A stretch of 64,000 bases of DNA from Shinella zoogloeoides (GTDB taxonomy: Bacteria > Pseudomonadota > Alphaproteobacteria > Rhizobiales > Rhizobiaceae): assembly GCF_020883495.1 (NCBI RefSeq), contig NZ_CP086610.1:1407501-1471500 (forward strand). The letters are read 5' to 3'. Shown here piece by piece: positions 1 to 8,600 of the stretch. Below the pieces are notes generated by a model that was given only the letters and a program-made list of their open reading frames with translations, was not told where the DNA came from and did no database searches. A program made the translations under genes and the position numbers. Positions within the stretch are counted from its first letter, which is position 1. Each line of letters starts with the position of its first letter.

Positions 1-320
1 CCTCGGCGAAGGTGGTGGAGGAGATCATCCGCGGCCATATGGGCTTCGACGGCCTGCTGATGTCCGACGACGTGTCGATGAACGCGCTTCGCGGCGATAT
101 TGCCGAAAGAACCCGGGGAATCGTCGCCGCCGGCCTCGACATGGTGTTGCATTGCCATGGCATCATGGAGGAAATGATACAGGTGGCCGAGAACGCTCCG
201 CCACTTTCGGGCGAAAGCCTGCGGCGGGCGAATGCGGTGCGCGCGGCCTTCCCGGCGCCGGATGGGGCGGACGAGCAGGCGCTGCGCGAGGAATTCAACG
301 CCATGATCGCGGTGGCCTGA
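1..320 (+). CDS. nagZ: Beta-N-acetylhexosaminidase NagZ, C-terminal part (gene starts before the window)
   Basis: This is the last ~105 codons of a glycoside hydrolase family 3 enzyme that removes N-acetylglucosamine from muropeptides during cytoplasmic peptidoglycan recycling. The motif GFDGLLMSDDVSMNAL carries the aspartate that is the family nucleophile, followed by the AAGLDMVLHCHG segment typical of NagZ. The reading frame is open from the first bases, so the N-terminus lies outside the window. It lies directly upstream of scpA, the usual order in rhizobia (nagZ-scpA-scpB). The identification rests on these motifs and on synteny. Confidence 0.88.
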   Translation, partial: SAKVVEEIIRGHMGFDGLLMSDDVSMNALRGDIAERTRGIVAAGLDMVLHCHGIMEEMIQVAENAPPLSGESLRRANAVRAAFPAPDGADEQALREEFNAMIAVA

Positions 321-349
321 CGGCTGCGACCGGGTCGAAGAGGGGCGAT

Positions 350-1219
350 GTGCAGGTAACGGGGTCGAAGCCACCGAGGAAGGGCCGCGGCGCGGATGCG
401 CCGATGGAGGACCTGTGGCAGGACGACGCCGCGGGGCGGGGACTTTCCGAGGAAAGTCTCGTCGTCGACCTTGCCGGCTTCGAAGGCCCGCTCGACCTGC
501 TCCTGCACCTTGCCCGCACGCAGAAGGTGGACCTCACCCGCATCTCCGTGCTGGCGCTCGCCGAGCAATATCTCGCCTTCATCGACAAGGCGCGGAAGAT
601 CCGCATCGAGCTTGCCGCCGATTACCTCGTCATGGCGGCATGGCTCGCCTATCTGAAATCCCGCCTGCTGATCCCCCGGCAGGCCAAGGACGAGGGCCCT
701 TCCGGCGAGGAGATGGCGGCAAGCCTCGCTTTCCGCCTCAAGCGGCTGGAAGCGATGCGCGACGCCGCCACCAAGCTCGTCAACCGCAACCGCCTCGGCC
801 GCGACGTCTTCGCCCGCGGCATGCCGGAACATATCCCCACGGAGCGCCGCTCGGCCTTCGAGGCTTCGCTTTACGATCTGCTCAATGCCTATGCGTCGCT
901 GCGCCAGCGCCACGCGGTCACGCAGGTTACCATCGAGAAACGCAGCGTCTGGTCGCTTTCCGACGCCCGCGAGATCCTGCAACTGCTGATCGGCGATTTC
1001 GATGACGACTGGACCGCGCTCGACCATTTCATGCTGCGCTATCTGAGCGATCCCGCCGAGCGCACGACGGCGATCGCCAGCGCCTTCGCCGCGACGCTCG
1101 AACTCGTGCGGGAGGGGCGGCTGGAGCTTCGGCAGGACGGCGTCTTCCAGCCGATCTATCTTCGCCGTGGCCCGAAGGCGGGCGAGGGCGGGGAAGACGG
1201 GAGCGATCGGGGTGATTGA
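350..1219 (+). CDS. scpA: Segregation and condensation protein A (ScpA kleisin)
   Basis: ScpA is the kleisin subunit that bridges SMC heads and joins ScpB in chromosome condensation. The family signature FEGPLDLLLHLA is near residue 40, followed by KVDLTRISVLALAEQYL and the helical DYLVMAAWLAYLKSRLLIP region. The C-terminus ends in a winged-helix kleisin segment. GTG at 350 was chosen because GAGGGG lies just upstream; ATG at 404 is an alternative that would drop 18 residues. The 3' end overlaps scpB by 8 bases, so the two are probably translationally coupled. Confidence 0.9.
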   Translation: MQVTGSKPPRKGRGADAPMEDLWQDDAAGRGLSEESLVVDLAGFEGPLDLLLHLARTQKVDLTRISVLALAEQYLAFIDKARKIRIELAADYLVMAAWLAYLKSRLLIPRQAKDEGPSGEEMAASLAFRLKRLEAMRDAATKLVNRNRLGRDVFARGMPEHIPTERRSAFEASLYDLLNAYASLRQRHAVTQVTIEKRSVWSLSDAREILQLLIGDFDDDWTALDHFMLRYLSDPAERTTAIASAFAATLELVREGRLELRQDGVFQPIYLRRGPKAGEGGEDGSDRGD

Positions 1220-1922
1220 GGACGAAGAGGTTTCCGACCACGAGGAGGGCGGCATCGTCGTCGATCCGCGCCGGTTGCACGAGGCGGCGCGCATTGCCGA
1301 GGCGCTGGTCTTCGCTTCGGCCGGGCCGGTCTCCGAGACCTATATCGCCGAGCGCCTGCCGCGCGGTGTGGATGTGCAGCATGTGCTGCGCGAATTGAAG
1401 GGGCTTTATGCCGGCCGGGGCGTGCAGCTCGTGCAGGCCGGCGACGCCTGGGCCTTCCGCACCGCGCCGGACCTGTCTTTCGTCATTCGCACGGACGAGA
1501 CCGAGGTGCGCAAATTGTCGCGCGCCGCGCTCGAAGTGCTGTCGATCATCGCCTATCACCAGCCGGTGACGCGCGCCGAAATCGAGGACATTCGCGGCGT
1601 GCAGACCTCCAAGGGCACGCTCGACGTGCTGATGGAGGCCGGCTGGGTGCGTTTTCGTGGCCGTCGCCGCTCGCCGGGCCGGCCCGTGACCTTCGGCACG
1701 ACGCGCGATTTCCTCGACCATTTCGGCCTTGAAGAATTGCGCGACCTGCCGGGCCTCGAGGAATTGAAGGGCGCGGGCCTGCTTTCCGGCCGCATCCCGT
1801 CGAATTTCCAGGTGCCGCTGCCGCTGGGCGAGGACGAGCTTGCGGAGGACGAGGATCCGATCACCCAGCTCGACCTTGAGGAACTCGGTCTCTTGACACC
1901 GGGCGGAAAAGAAGACGAATAG
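1212..1922 (+). CDS. scpB: Segregation and condensation protein B (ScpB)
   Basis: ScpB is the winged-helix partner of ScpA in the SMC-ScpAB condensin. The motif ALEVLSIIAYHQPVTRAEIE followed by RGVQTSKGTLDVLMEAGWV is the hallmark of the family. The proposed GTG start at 1212 overlaps the scpA stop and gives 236 residues; an upstream in-frame start at 1167 would lie deep inside scpA. The C-terminal tail is acidic (EDELAEDEDP), as in other alphaproteobacterial ScpB proteins. Confidence 0.9.
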   Translation: MIEDEEVSDHEEGGIVVDPRRLHEAARIAEALVFASAGPVSETYIAERLPRGVDVQHVLRELKGLYAGRGVQLVQAGDAWAFRTAPDLSFVIRTDETEVRKLSRAALEVLSIIAYHQPVTRAEIEDIRGVQTSKGTLDVLMEAGWVRFRGRRRSPGRPVTFGTTRDFLDHFGLEELRDLPGLEELKGAGLLSGRIPSNFQVPLPLGEDELAEDEDPITQLDLEELGLLTPGGKEDE

Positions 1923-1975
1923 GCGAAGCTTATAGGCCCCGGCTCTCCGGCCGGCGGCAGGGAAAGACTTCGACA

Positions 1976-3079
1976 ATGGCTTCGGACCCGTCAGGCGGGA
2001 ATGGTATCGAGACGAGACGGGCATCGGCGGTCACCTTCGCGGCGCGCCTCGCCTTCGAGGATATCCATCACAGCTACCACAGCAAGGAAACGATCCGCGG
2101 CATCTCGCTGACCGCGGAGCCGGGGGAAGTGCTGTGCCTGCTCGGTCCGTCCGGTTCCGGCAAGACGACCCTGCTGCGCATCGCGGCCGGCATCGAGGCG
2201 CAGACCTCGGGCCGCGTGCTGCTCAATGATCGCGAGATTGCCGGCCCCGCCGTCTTCCTGCCGCCCGAGCGGCGCGGCGTCGGGCTGATGTTCCAGGATT
2301 TCGCGCTGTTTCCGCATATGTCGGTGCTCGACAATGTGCGTTTCGGCCTGACGGCCCTGCCGCGCGCCGAGGCCGAGGCTGAAGCGCAGGTGGCGCTGGA
2401 GCGCGTCGGCCTTGCGCATTATGCGCAGAAATATCCCCATGTCCTGTCGGGCGGCGAGCAGCAGCGGGTGGCGCTAGCCCGGGCGCTTGCGCCGCGTCCC
2501 GCGGTGCTGCTGATGGACGAGCCGTTCTCCGGCCTCGATTCGCGCCTCAAGGATTCGATCCGCGCCGATACGCTGGCTATCCTGCGCAAATCGCGCGCCA
2601 GCGCCATCGTCGTCACGCATGACGCCGAGGAGGCGATGCGCATGGGCGACAGAATCGCGCTGTTGAAAGACGGCCGGCTCGTGCAGGTCGGCACGGCCGA
2701 GCAGCTCTATCTCAACCCGCAGAGCATCTTCGCCGCCGCCTTTTTCTCCGAGATCAACGAGTTCTCCGGCCATGTGCGCGGCGGCGTCGTGGAAACGCCG
2801 CTCGGCAACGTGGACGGCAAGCGTTTCGCGGATGGGCAGACGGTGCGTGTTGCCGTGCGTCTTTCGGGCCTCAGCGTACACGAGGCCGGCGGCGAGACGC
2901 CGGCGCGCATATTGTCGCGGCGTTTTCTCGGGGTGGTCGAACTGCTGGAACTGGCGGTTCCCGGGGCGGACAGGCCGGTGCGGGCGCGGGTACGAGCCGA
3001 TCAACTGGCGCCCGGATTGCGCGACGTCACGCTTTCGGCTAACCACCGCGACATACTGGTATTTGAAAAAGACGGCTGA
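1976..3079 (+). CDS. ABC transporter ATP-binding protein, iron/polyamine importer type
   Basis: A cytoplasmic ABC ATPase with Walker A (LGPSGSGKTTLL), Q-loop (FQDFALFPHMSV), signature (LSGGEQQRVALARAL), Walker B (VLLMDEPFSGLD) and H-loop (VVTHDAEEA). About 110 residues after the nucleotide-binding domain form a TOBE-like C-terminal domain, as in FbpC/PotA ATPases of ferric-iron or polyamine importers. There is no permease or binding protein beside it, so it is an orphan ATPase and the substrate cannot be told from the sequence. It sits between scpB and tatA. Confidence 0.85.
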   Translation: MASDPSGGNGIETRRASAVTFAARLAFEDIHHSYHSKETIRGISLTAEPGEVLCLLGPSGSGKTTLLRIAAGIEAQTSGRVLLNDREIAGPAVFLPPERRGVGLMFQDFALFPHMSVLDNVRFGLTALPRAEAEAEAQVALERVGLAHYAQKYPHVLSGGEQQRVALARALAPRPAVLLMDEPFSGLDSRLKDSIRADTLAILRKSRASAIVVTHDAEEAMRMGDRIALLKDGRLVQVGTAEQLYLNPQSIFAAAFFSEINEFSGHVRGGVVETPLGNVDGKRFADGQTVRVAVRLSGLSVHEAGGETPARILSRRFLGVVELLELAVPGADRPVRARVRADQLAPGLRDVTLSANHRDILVFEKDG

Positions 3080-3121
3080 ACGTCTTAAATCGGGGTTCAG
3101 GTTTCAACGGGAGTTAAGGGA

Positions 3122-3319
3122 ATGGGTTCTTTCAGCATCTGGCATTGGCTGATCGTTCTGGTGGTTGTGCTGCTGCTGTTCGGCCGCGGCAAGATTCCGG
3201 AACTGATGGGCGACGTCGCCAAGGGCATCAAGAGTTTCAAGAAGGGCATGGCCGACGAGGAAGCCTCTGCGGCCGATACGTCCAAGACGGTCGAGCACAA
3301 GGCCGACGAGGCCAAGTGA
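3122..3319 (+). CDS. tatA: Sec-independent translocase subunit TatA
   Basis: TatA is a 65-residue protein with one N-terminal membrane helix ([20 protein letters not shown]), the conserved [20 protein letters not shown] hinge and amphipathic helix, and a short charged tail. It oligomerises to form the pore that exports folded proteins with twin-arginine signals. It is first in a tatA-tatB-tatC operon. Confidence 0.95.
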   Translation: MGSFSIWHWLIVLVVVLLLFGRGKIPELMGDVAKGIKSFKKGMADEEASAADTSKTVEHKADEAK

Positions 3320-3369
3320 CCGGCATCCGGCCGGGAACCCCGGTTCCCGGCCCTTGAGGACAATACCCT

Positions 3370-3966
3370 ATGCTTGATGTCGGCTGGACCGAAATACTCG
3401 TCATCGCCATCGTTCTGATCATCGTGGTGGGTCCGAAGGACCTGCCGCAGATGCTGCGAACGTTCGGCCGCATGGTTTCCAAGATGCGTGGCATGGCGAG
3501 CGATTTCCGCCAGCAGTTCGATGAGGCGCTGCGCGAAGCGGACCTCGATGACGTCCGAAAGACGATCGGCGAGGCGCAGAAGCTTAATCCGCTGAACACC
3601 ATCCGCGACGCGGTCAATCCGCTGCGCCAGATGGGCGACGAGATCAAATCCGATCTCCAGAAGGCGACGAGCCTTGCTCCGACCCCCGCATCCGACGCCG
3701 CGCCCGCCGAGAGCGTTTCCAGCGCTCCGGTGGAGGCCGTCAAGCCGGTTTCCGCCGAGCCTGTCGCCGCCGCGCCGCTGAAGGCCGAGCCGGTCGCCAA
3801 GGCGTCGAAGAAGGCCGAAGGCGAGGCCGCGAAGGTGGCGAAGCCGCGCAAGGCGGCCGCCAAGCCTGAAGGCGAGGCGAAGGCCGCCGCCAAGAAGGCT
3901 CCGGCTGCCAGGAAAGCGGCCGCTGTAAAGCCGAAGACTGCAAAGACCAAGAAGGACGAGGCATGA
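3370..3966 (+). CDS. tatB: Sec-independent translocase subunit TatB
   Basis: TatB is the membrane-anchored partner that binds twin-arginine signal peptides together with TatC. The N-terminus LDVGWTEILVIAIVLIIVVG is followed by PKDLPQMLRTFGRMVSKMR, typical of TatB. After an amphipathic helix comes a long Ala/Lys/Pro-rich, low-complexity C-terminal tail (from about residue 100), which is common in rhizobia. The stop overlaps the tatC start by 4 bases (ATGA). Confidence 0.94.
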   Translation: MLDVGWTEILVIAIVLIIVVGPKDLPQMLRTFGRMVSKMRGMASDFRQQFDEALREADLDDVRKTIGEAQKLNPLNTIRDAVNPLRQMGDEIKSDLQKATSLAPTPASDAAPAESVSSAPVEAVKPVSAEPVAAAPLKAEPVAKASKKAEGEAAKVAKPRKAAAKPEGEAKAAAKKAPAARKAAAVKPKTAKTKKDEA

Positions 3967-4793
3967 GCGGCGATCTTGACGACAAGCCCCAGCCGCTCAT
4001 CGAGCATCTGATCGAACTTCGCCAGCGCCTGCTCTGGGCCGTCGGCGCGTTCTTCGTCGCCTTCCTCGTCTGCTTCTATTTCGCCAAGCAGCTCTTCAAC
4101 CTGCTCGTCCTGCCCTTCAAGTGGGCGGTGGAATGGGCGGGGCTTTCCCATCGCAATGTCGAGCTGATCTATACGGCGCCGCAGGAATTCTTCTTCACGC
4201 AGATCAAGGTCGCCATGTTCGGCGCGCTGGTCATCGCCTTTCCGGTGATCGCCCAGCAGATCTACAAGTTCGTCGCCCCCGGCCTCTACAAGAACGAGCG
4301 CGCCGCCTTCCTGCCGTTCCTCATCGCGTCCCCGATCCTCTTCCTGATCGGCGCGGCCCTCGTCTATTTCTTCTTCACGCCCATGGTCATGTGGTTCTTC
4401 CTCGCCATGGAACAGGGTGGCGGCGAGGGGCAGGTCTCCATCCAGCTTCTGCCCAAGGTTTCCGAATATCTCAGCCTCATCATGTCGCTGATCTTCGCCT
4501 TCGGCCTCGTCTTCCAGCTTCCGGTGATCTCGTCGCTGCTGGTGCGGTCGGGATTCATCGATTCGAAGGCGCTTGCCGACAAGCGCAAGTATGCGATCGT
4601 CATCGCCTTCGTCGTCGCCGCCGTGCTGACGCCGCCCGATCCGGTTTCCCAGATCGGCCTTGCACTGCCGGCCATCCTTCTCTACGAGATTTCCATCTAC
4701 ACGGCCCGACTCATCGAACGGCAGCGGGCGCGCGCCTCGGAAGCGCAGGATGCGGAAAACGAGGTCGTTGCAACGCCGGACAAAGCCGACTGA
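3963..4793 (+). CDS. tatC: Sec-independent translocase subunit TatC
   Basis: TatC is the polytopic receptor of the twin-arginine translocase, here 276 residues with six predicted membrane segments. Family marks are PLIEHLIELRQRLLWAVGAF at the N-terminus, YTAPQEFFFTQIKVA, and the FAFGLVFQLPV segment. The start overlaps the end of tatB, so the operon is probably translationally coupled. Confidence 0.95.
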   Translation: MSGDLDDKPQPLIEHLIELRQRLLWAVGAFFVAFLVCFYFAKQLFNLLVLPFKWAVEWAGLSHRNVELIYTAPQEFFFTQIKVAMFGALVIAFPVIAQQIYKFVAPGLYKNERAAFLPFLIASPILFLIGAALVYFFFTPMVMWFFLAMEQGGGEGQVSIQLLPKVSEYLSLIMSLIFAFGLVFQLPVISSLLVRSGFIDSKALADKRKYAIVIAFVVAAVLTPPDPVSQIGLALPAILLYEISIYTARLIERQRARASEAQDAENEVVATPDKAD

Positions 4794-4870
4794 CGCTTTG
4801 TCGGCGGCGTTGCCGCTAGTCGCTGCCGGGCGTGGAGGGGCTTCAATCCACGGAAACGCCTGGAACGACA

Positions 4871-6154
4871 ATGCTTGATATCAAATGGATCCGCGACAAC
4901 GCCGCCGCTCTTGACGCTGCCCTCGCCAAGCGCGGCGCAAGCCCTCTTGCCCAGGCGCTGATCGATGTCGACGAGAAGCGCCGCGCCGTCATCCAGAAGG
5001 CGCAGGACATGCAGTCGCGCCGCAATGCCGCCTCCAAGGAGATCGGCGCTGCGATGGCGAGCAAGAACGCCGAGCTTGCCGAAAAGCTGAAAGCAGAAGT
5101 CTCGGCCATCAAGGACCAGCTCCCCGCCGCCGAGGAGGAGGAGCGCCAGGTCACCGCCGAACTCAACGACGCCCTGTCGCGCATTCCCAACATTCCGCTC
5201 GACGACGTGCCGGTCGGTTCGGACGAGACCGGCAATGTCGTGAAGCTGACATGGGGCAGCAAGCCCGGCTGGAACCACAAGGCCTTGGAGCATTACGAAA
5301 TCGGCGAAGCCCTCGGCTACATGGATTTCGAGGCTGCCGCCAAGATCGCCGGCTCGCGCTTCACCGTGCTGAAGGGCCAGCTTGCCCGCCTTGAACGCGC
5401 GCTCGGCCAGTTCATGATCGACGTTCACACGCAGGACCATGGCTATACGGAAGTTCATGCGCCGCTTCTCGTGCGCGACGACGCCATGTTCGGCACCGGC
5501 CAGCTTCCGAAATTCTCCGAGGACCTGTTCCGCACCACGGATGGCCGCTGGCTGATCCCGACTGCGGAAGTCTCGCTCACCAACCTCGTGCGCGAGGAAA
5601 TCCTGGAACAGGAAAAACTGCCGCTGCGCTTCACCGCGCTGACGCCGTGCTTCCGTTCGGAAGCCGGCTCGTCGGGCCGCGACACGCGCGGCATGCTGCG
5701 CCAGCACCAGTTCATGAAGTGCGAGCTGGTCTCGATCACCGATGCGGAAAGCGCCGTCGACGAGCACGAGCGCATGACGGCCTGCGCCGAGGAAATTCTC
5801 AAGCGCCTCGGCCTGCACTACCGCGTCATGACGCTCTGCACGGGCGACATGGGCTTTGGCGCACGCAAGACCTACGACCTCGAAGTCTGGCTGCCGGGGC
5901 AGGACACGTTCCGCGAAATCTCGTCCTGCTCGGTCTGCGGCGATTTCCAGGGCCGCCGCATGAATGCGCGCTATCGCGGCAAGGACGACAAGGCGACGAA
6001 GTTCGTTCACACGCTGAACGGCTCGGGCACGGCCGTCGGCCGCGCGCTGATCGCCGTCATGGAAAACTACCTCAACGAGGATGGCTCGATCACTGTGCCT
6101 GACGTGCTGCTGCCCTATATGGGCGGACTGAAGAAGATCGAGAAGGCTGCCTGA
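4871..6154 (+). CDS. serS: Serine--tRNA ligase
   Basis: A class II aminoacyl-tRNA synthetase that charges tRNA-Ser and tRNA-Sec, 427 residues. The N-terminal [10 protein letters not shown] and the following coiled coil (about residues 25-105) form the tRNA-binding arm. Class II motif 2 is seen as [20 protein letters not shown] and motif 3 as [20 protein letters not shown] at 4871 is the standard SerS start; the frame is open upstream but without homology. It follows tatC by 77 bases. Confidence 0.96.
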   Translation: MLDIKWIRDNAAALDAALAKRGASPLAQALIDVDEKRRAVIQKAQDMQSRRNAASKEIGAAMASKNAELAEKLKAEVSAIKDQLPAAEEEERQVTAELNDALSRIPNIPLDDVPVGSDETGNVVKLTWGSKPGWNHKALEHYEIGEALGYMDFEAAAKIAGSRFTVLKGQLARLERALGQFMIDVHTQDHGYTEVHAPLLVRDDAMFGTGQLPKFSEDLFRTTDGRWLIPTAEVSLTNLVREEILEQEKLPLRFTALTPCFRSEAGSSGRDTRGMLRQHQFMKCELVSITDAESAVDEHERMTACAEEILKRLGLHYRVMTLCTGDMGFGARKTYDLEVWLPGQDTFREISSCSVCGDFQGRRMNARYRGKDDKATKFVHTLNGSGTAVGRALIAVMENYLNEDGSITVPDVLLPYMGGLKKIEKAA

Positions 6155-6165
6155 GCGGAGACGGA

Positions 6166-6936
6166 ATGCGTATTCTCCTGACCAATGACGACGGCATCCA
6201 TGCCGAGGGCCTCGCGGTCCTCGAGCGGATCGCCCGCGAACTGACGGACGACGTGTGGATCGTCGCGCCGGAGACGGACCAGAGCGGCCTTGCCCATTCG
6301 CTGACGCTTTCCGAGCCGCTGCGCCTGCGCAAGATCGACGACAAGCGTTTCGCGCTGCGCGGCACGCCGACGGACTGCGTCATCATGGGCGTGCGCGAAG
6401 TGCTCGACAGGAAGCCCGACCTCGTTCTGTCCGGCGTCAATGTCGGCGCGAACATGGCCGATGACGTGACCTATTCCGGCACCATCGCCGGCGCCATCGA
6501 GGGCACGCTGCAGGGCATCAAGTCCATGGCGCTGAGCCAGGCCTATAACCATGCCGGCGGCCGCGTCGTGCCGTGGGAAATGGCGGAAACCTTCGCGCCG
6601 AAGCTGATCCGCCAGCTCATGGATGTCGAGCTGCCCGACTGGACCTTCTTCAACCTCAACTTCCCGAATTGCGCACCCTCGGAGCTGCAGGGCGTCGAGG
6701 TGACGAGCCAAGGCAAGCTCGATTTCGGCCTGACGATCGAGGAACGTGCCGATGGCCGCGGCTTGCCCTATTACTGGCTGCGTTTCGGCGAGCGGAAAGG
6801 CGATTTCCGTGCGGGCACGGATATCCATGCGGTGAAGAACCACAAGATTTCCGTGACGCCCCTGAAGCTCGACCTCACGGATTACACCGTGCTCGACCGG
6901 GTGCAGCGCGCGCTCAGCGCAAGGGGTGACGATTGA
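6166..6936 (+). CDS. surE: 5'/3'-nucleotidase SurE
   Basis: SurE is a metal-dependent survival phosphatase acting on nucleoside monophosphates. The N-terminal [16 protein letters not shown] contains the metal-binding DD pair, and the motif [21 protein letters not shown] is diagnostic (interior [15 protein letters not shown]). It begins 11 bases after serS and its stop overlaps the proposed start of pcm. The serS-surE-pcm-nlpD run matches the stress-survival cluster known from other proteobacteria. Confidence 0.95.
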   Translation: MRILLTNDDGIHAEGLAVLERIARELTDDVWIVAPETDQSGLAHSLTLSEPLRLRKIDDKRFALRGTPTDCVIMGVREVLDRKPDLVLSGVNVGANMADDVTYSGTIAGAIEGTLQGIKSMALSQAYNHAGGRVVPWEMAETFAPKLIRQLMDVELPDWTFFNLNFPNCAPSELQGVEVTSQGKLDFGLTIEERADGRGLPYYWLRFGERKGDFRAGTDIHAVKNHKISVTPLKLDLTDYTVLDRVQRALSARGDD

Positions 6937-7589
6937 ACACGGGGCGGGTGATCGAGAAGGAAGGTTTTGCCGCGCTGGCTTTGCGTCTGCGCGGTGAGGG
7001 CATCAACAATCTCGACCTCCTGACGGCCGTCGAGCAGACGCCGCGCACGCTCTTCGTGCCGCCGCAGTTTGCCGGCGAGGCCTATTCCAGCCGTCTGCTG
7101 CCGCTGGATTGCGGCTCGTTCATCGAAGGCATCGATCTTGCCGTCCGCCTGCTCAACCTGCTCAATCTCAAGGCCGGCCAGCGCGTGCTGGAGGTCGGCA
7201 CCGGCAGCGGCTTCACCGCCGCCGTCATGGGCCGGCTCACCGAGCGCGTGCTGACCATCGACCGCTACCGCACGCTCGTTACCAATGCGCAGCAGTCCAT
7301 GGAAAAGGCCGGCATCCGCAATGTGATCGTGCGGCAGGCCGATGGCAGCAACGGCATGCCGGGCGAGGGGACCTTCGACCGCATTCTCGTCACCGCCGCC
7401 TTTCCGGCCCTGCCGCGCTTCTTCGCCGAACAGCTCGTTTCCGGCGGCATGCTGATCGCGCCCGTCATGACCAGCGAAACCGAGTGCCGCATGCTCAAGC
7501 TGGTCAAGACCGGCAGCCGCTTCGACCGTGAAGACCTTTTCGCGGTCCCCTATCTGCCCATCGTGCCGCAGATGGCGCAGGCCCTTTAG
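6933..7589 (+). CDS. pcm: Protein-L-isoaspartate O-methyltransferase
   Basis: This SAM-dependent enzyme repairs isoaspartyl damage in aged proteins. The SAM-binding motif [18 protein letters not shown] is clear, with the conserved post-motif [14 protein letters not shown]. The proposed TTG start at 6933 lies 6 bases after AAGGGG and overlaps the surE stop; GTG at 6948 is an alternative. At 218 residues it is of normal family length, and it is coupled with surE. Confidence 0.92.
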   Translation: MNTGRVIEKEGFAALALRLRGEGINNLDLLTAVEQTPRTLFVPPQFAGEAYSSRLLPLDCGSFIEGIDLAVRLLNLLNLKAGQRVLEVGTGSGFTAAVMGRLTERVLTIDRYRTLVTNAQQSMEKAGIRNVIVRQADGSNGMPGEGTFDRILVTAAFPALPRFFAEQLVSGGMLIAPVMTSETECRMLKLVKTGSRFDREDLFAVPYLPIVPQMAQAL

Positions 7590-7845
7590 CCGATTCCCGA
7601 CCGTTTTCGTGCAACCCGGCAGGCGCTCGTCTGCTGAGTCTCTTGCCGTTTTTGCTGGAAATCCAGCATTCCGGCGGCGTGCATCTGCGCGTCATGCGTG
7701 AAATCCATCCGCAAAATCAGGGCATTAACCTTTTGTTAACTTGCGCAAGCTTCGCGCAAGCTTCGGGGCGTAGCCCGGAAGCGAAGCAGCAAGTTCCACG
7801 CAGAACGCCGGTTTTCCAGTTGGTTCGGCCGCGATGGAGAGGGAA

Positions 7846-8472
7846 ATGTACGTTTCGAACAGGATTGCCAGCGGTTCGACAAGCGACAGCCTCGCGTATC
7901 TCGCGACGCGGGCTGCGGGAAGCGTTGCCGAGGAAAATGCCGAGGCTGGATCGACGGCCCATCTGGCCGGCGGCAGCTACGACCCGTCCGCTTTGGTCAG
8001 CCTGTCGGTGGACGCGCTTCTGGTGCTGAGCGCCACGCGGGAAGAGACGGCTTACAGTCAGCCCGCGCTTACCGAGGCGGAGCGCAACAATCTTGATACG
8101 TCGGAACTGGAAAAGCGCGAACACACCGCTTACGGCCATTTCCTCGACGCGGGCGACCGCAAGGCCTATCTGCGCGCCTATATCGAATATTTCGACAGCA
8201 TGCCGGCGCAGGACCAGCGCAGTTCGCGTTATGCCGGAACGCGGGAGCCTGCCGTGGCCGCACTGCGCGCCATCGCCTATAACGAAAGCGCTCTCGACAT
8301 GACAGTCCCGGATGCCGCATTGGAGAATGTCGCCGAGACCGGCGACAGGACGGCGCGCCGCGCGACGCCGATTTCGGCGATCTTCCAGCCGAGCGCCGGC
8401 GACTTCGAGAATGCTGCCCGCGTCGGCGGCCGCATCTCGCGCGCCGACAGCATGTATGCGACGGGCTTCTGA
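7846..8472 (+). CDS. Hypothetical protein, alanine-rich, rhizobial
   Basis: I do not recognise a domain. The predicted protein has about 208 residues, no membrane segment and no signal peptide. It begins with a low-complexity N-terminus and contains an acidic central stretch (SELEKREHTAYGHFLDAG). The ATG at 7846 is preceded by GGAGAG at short spacing; ATG at 7834 is also possible. Codon bias is like the neighbouring core genes, and no overlapping frame looks better. Its position between pcm and the nlpD-like gene suggests a lineage-specific insertion in a conserved cluster. Confidence 0.6.
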   Translation: MYVSNRIASGSTSDSLAYLATRAAGSVAEENAEAGSTAHLAGGSYDPSALVSLSVDALLVLSATREETAYSQPALTEAERNNLDTSELEKREHTAYGHFLDAGDRKAYLRAYIEYFDSMPAQDQRSSRYAGTREPAVAALRAIAYNESALDMTVPDAALENVAETGDRTARRATPISAIFQPSAGDFENAARVGGRISRADSMYATGF

Positions 8473-8600
8473 CCCGCCCGGTCCGGGCATGGTTATCAAT
8501 TCATCAAAAAACCGATGCGGATAGTCCGGCTTTAACCGGGCAGTAACTCTAACGCGCTTTAATCGGCCTACATCAAGTAGCGTACCGATTGGGTAGTTTC

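Noticed and set aside
3237-4871. 544-codon minus-strand frame over tatBC
   Set aside because: Antisense of the tat operon, with repetitive acidic and basic composition and no ribosome site.
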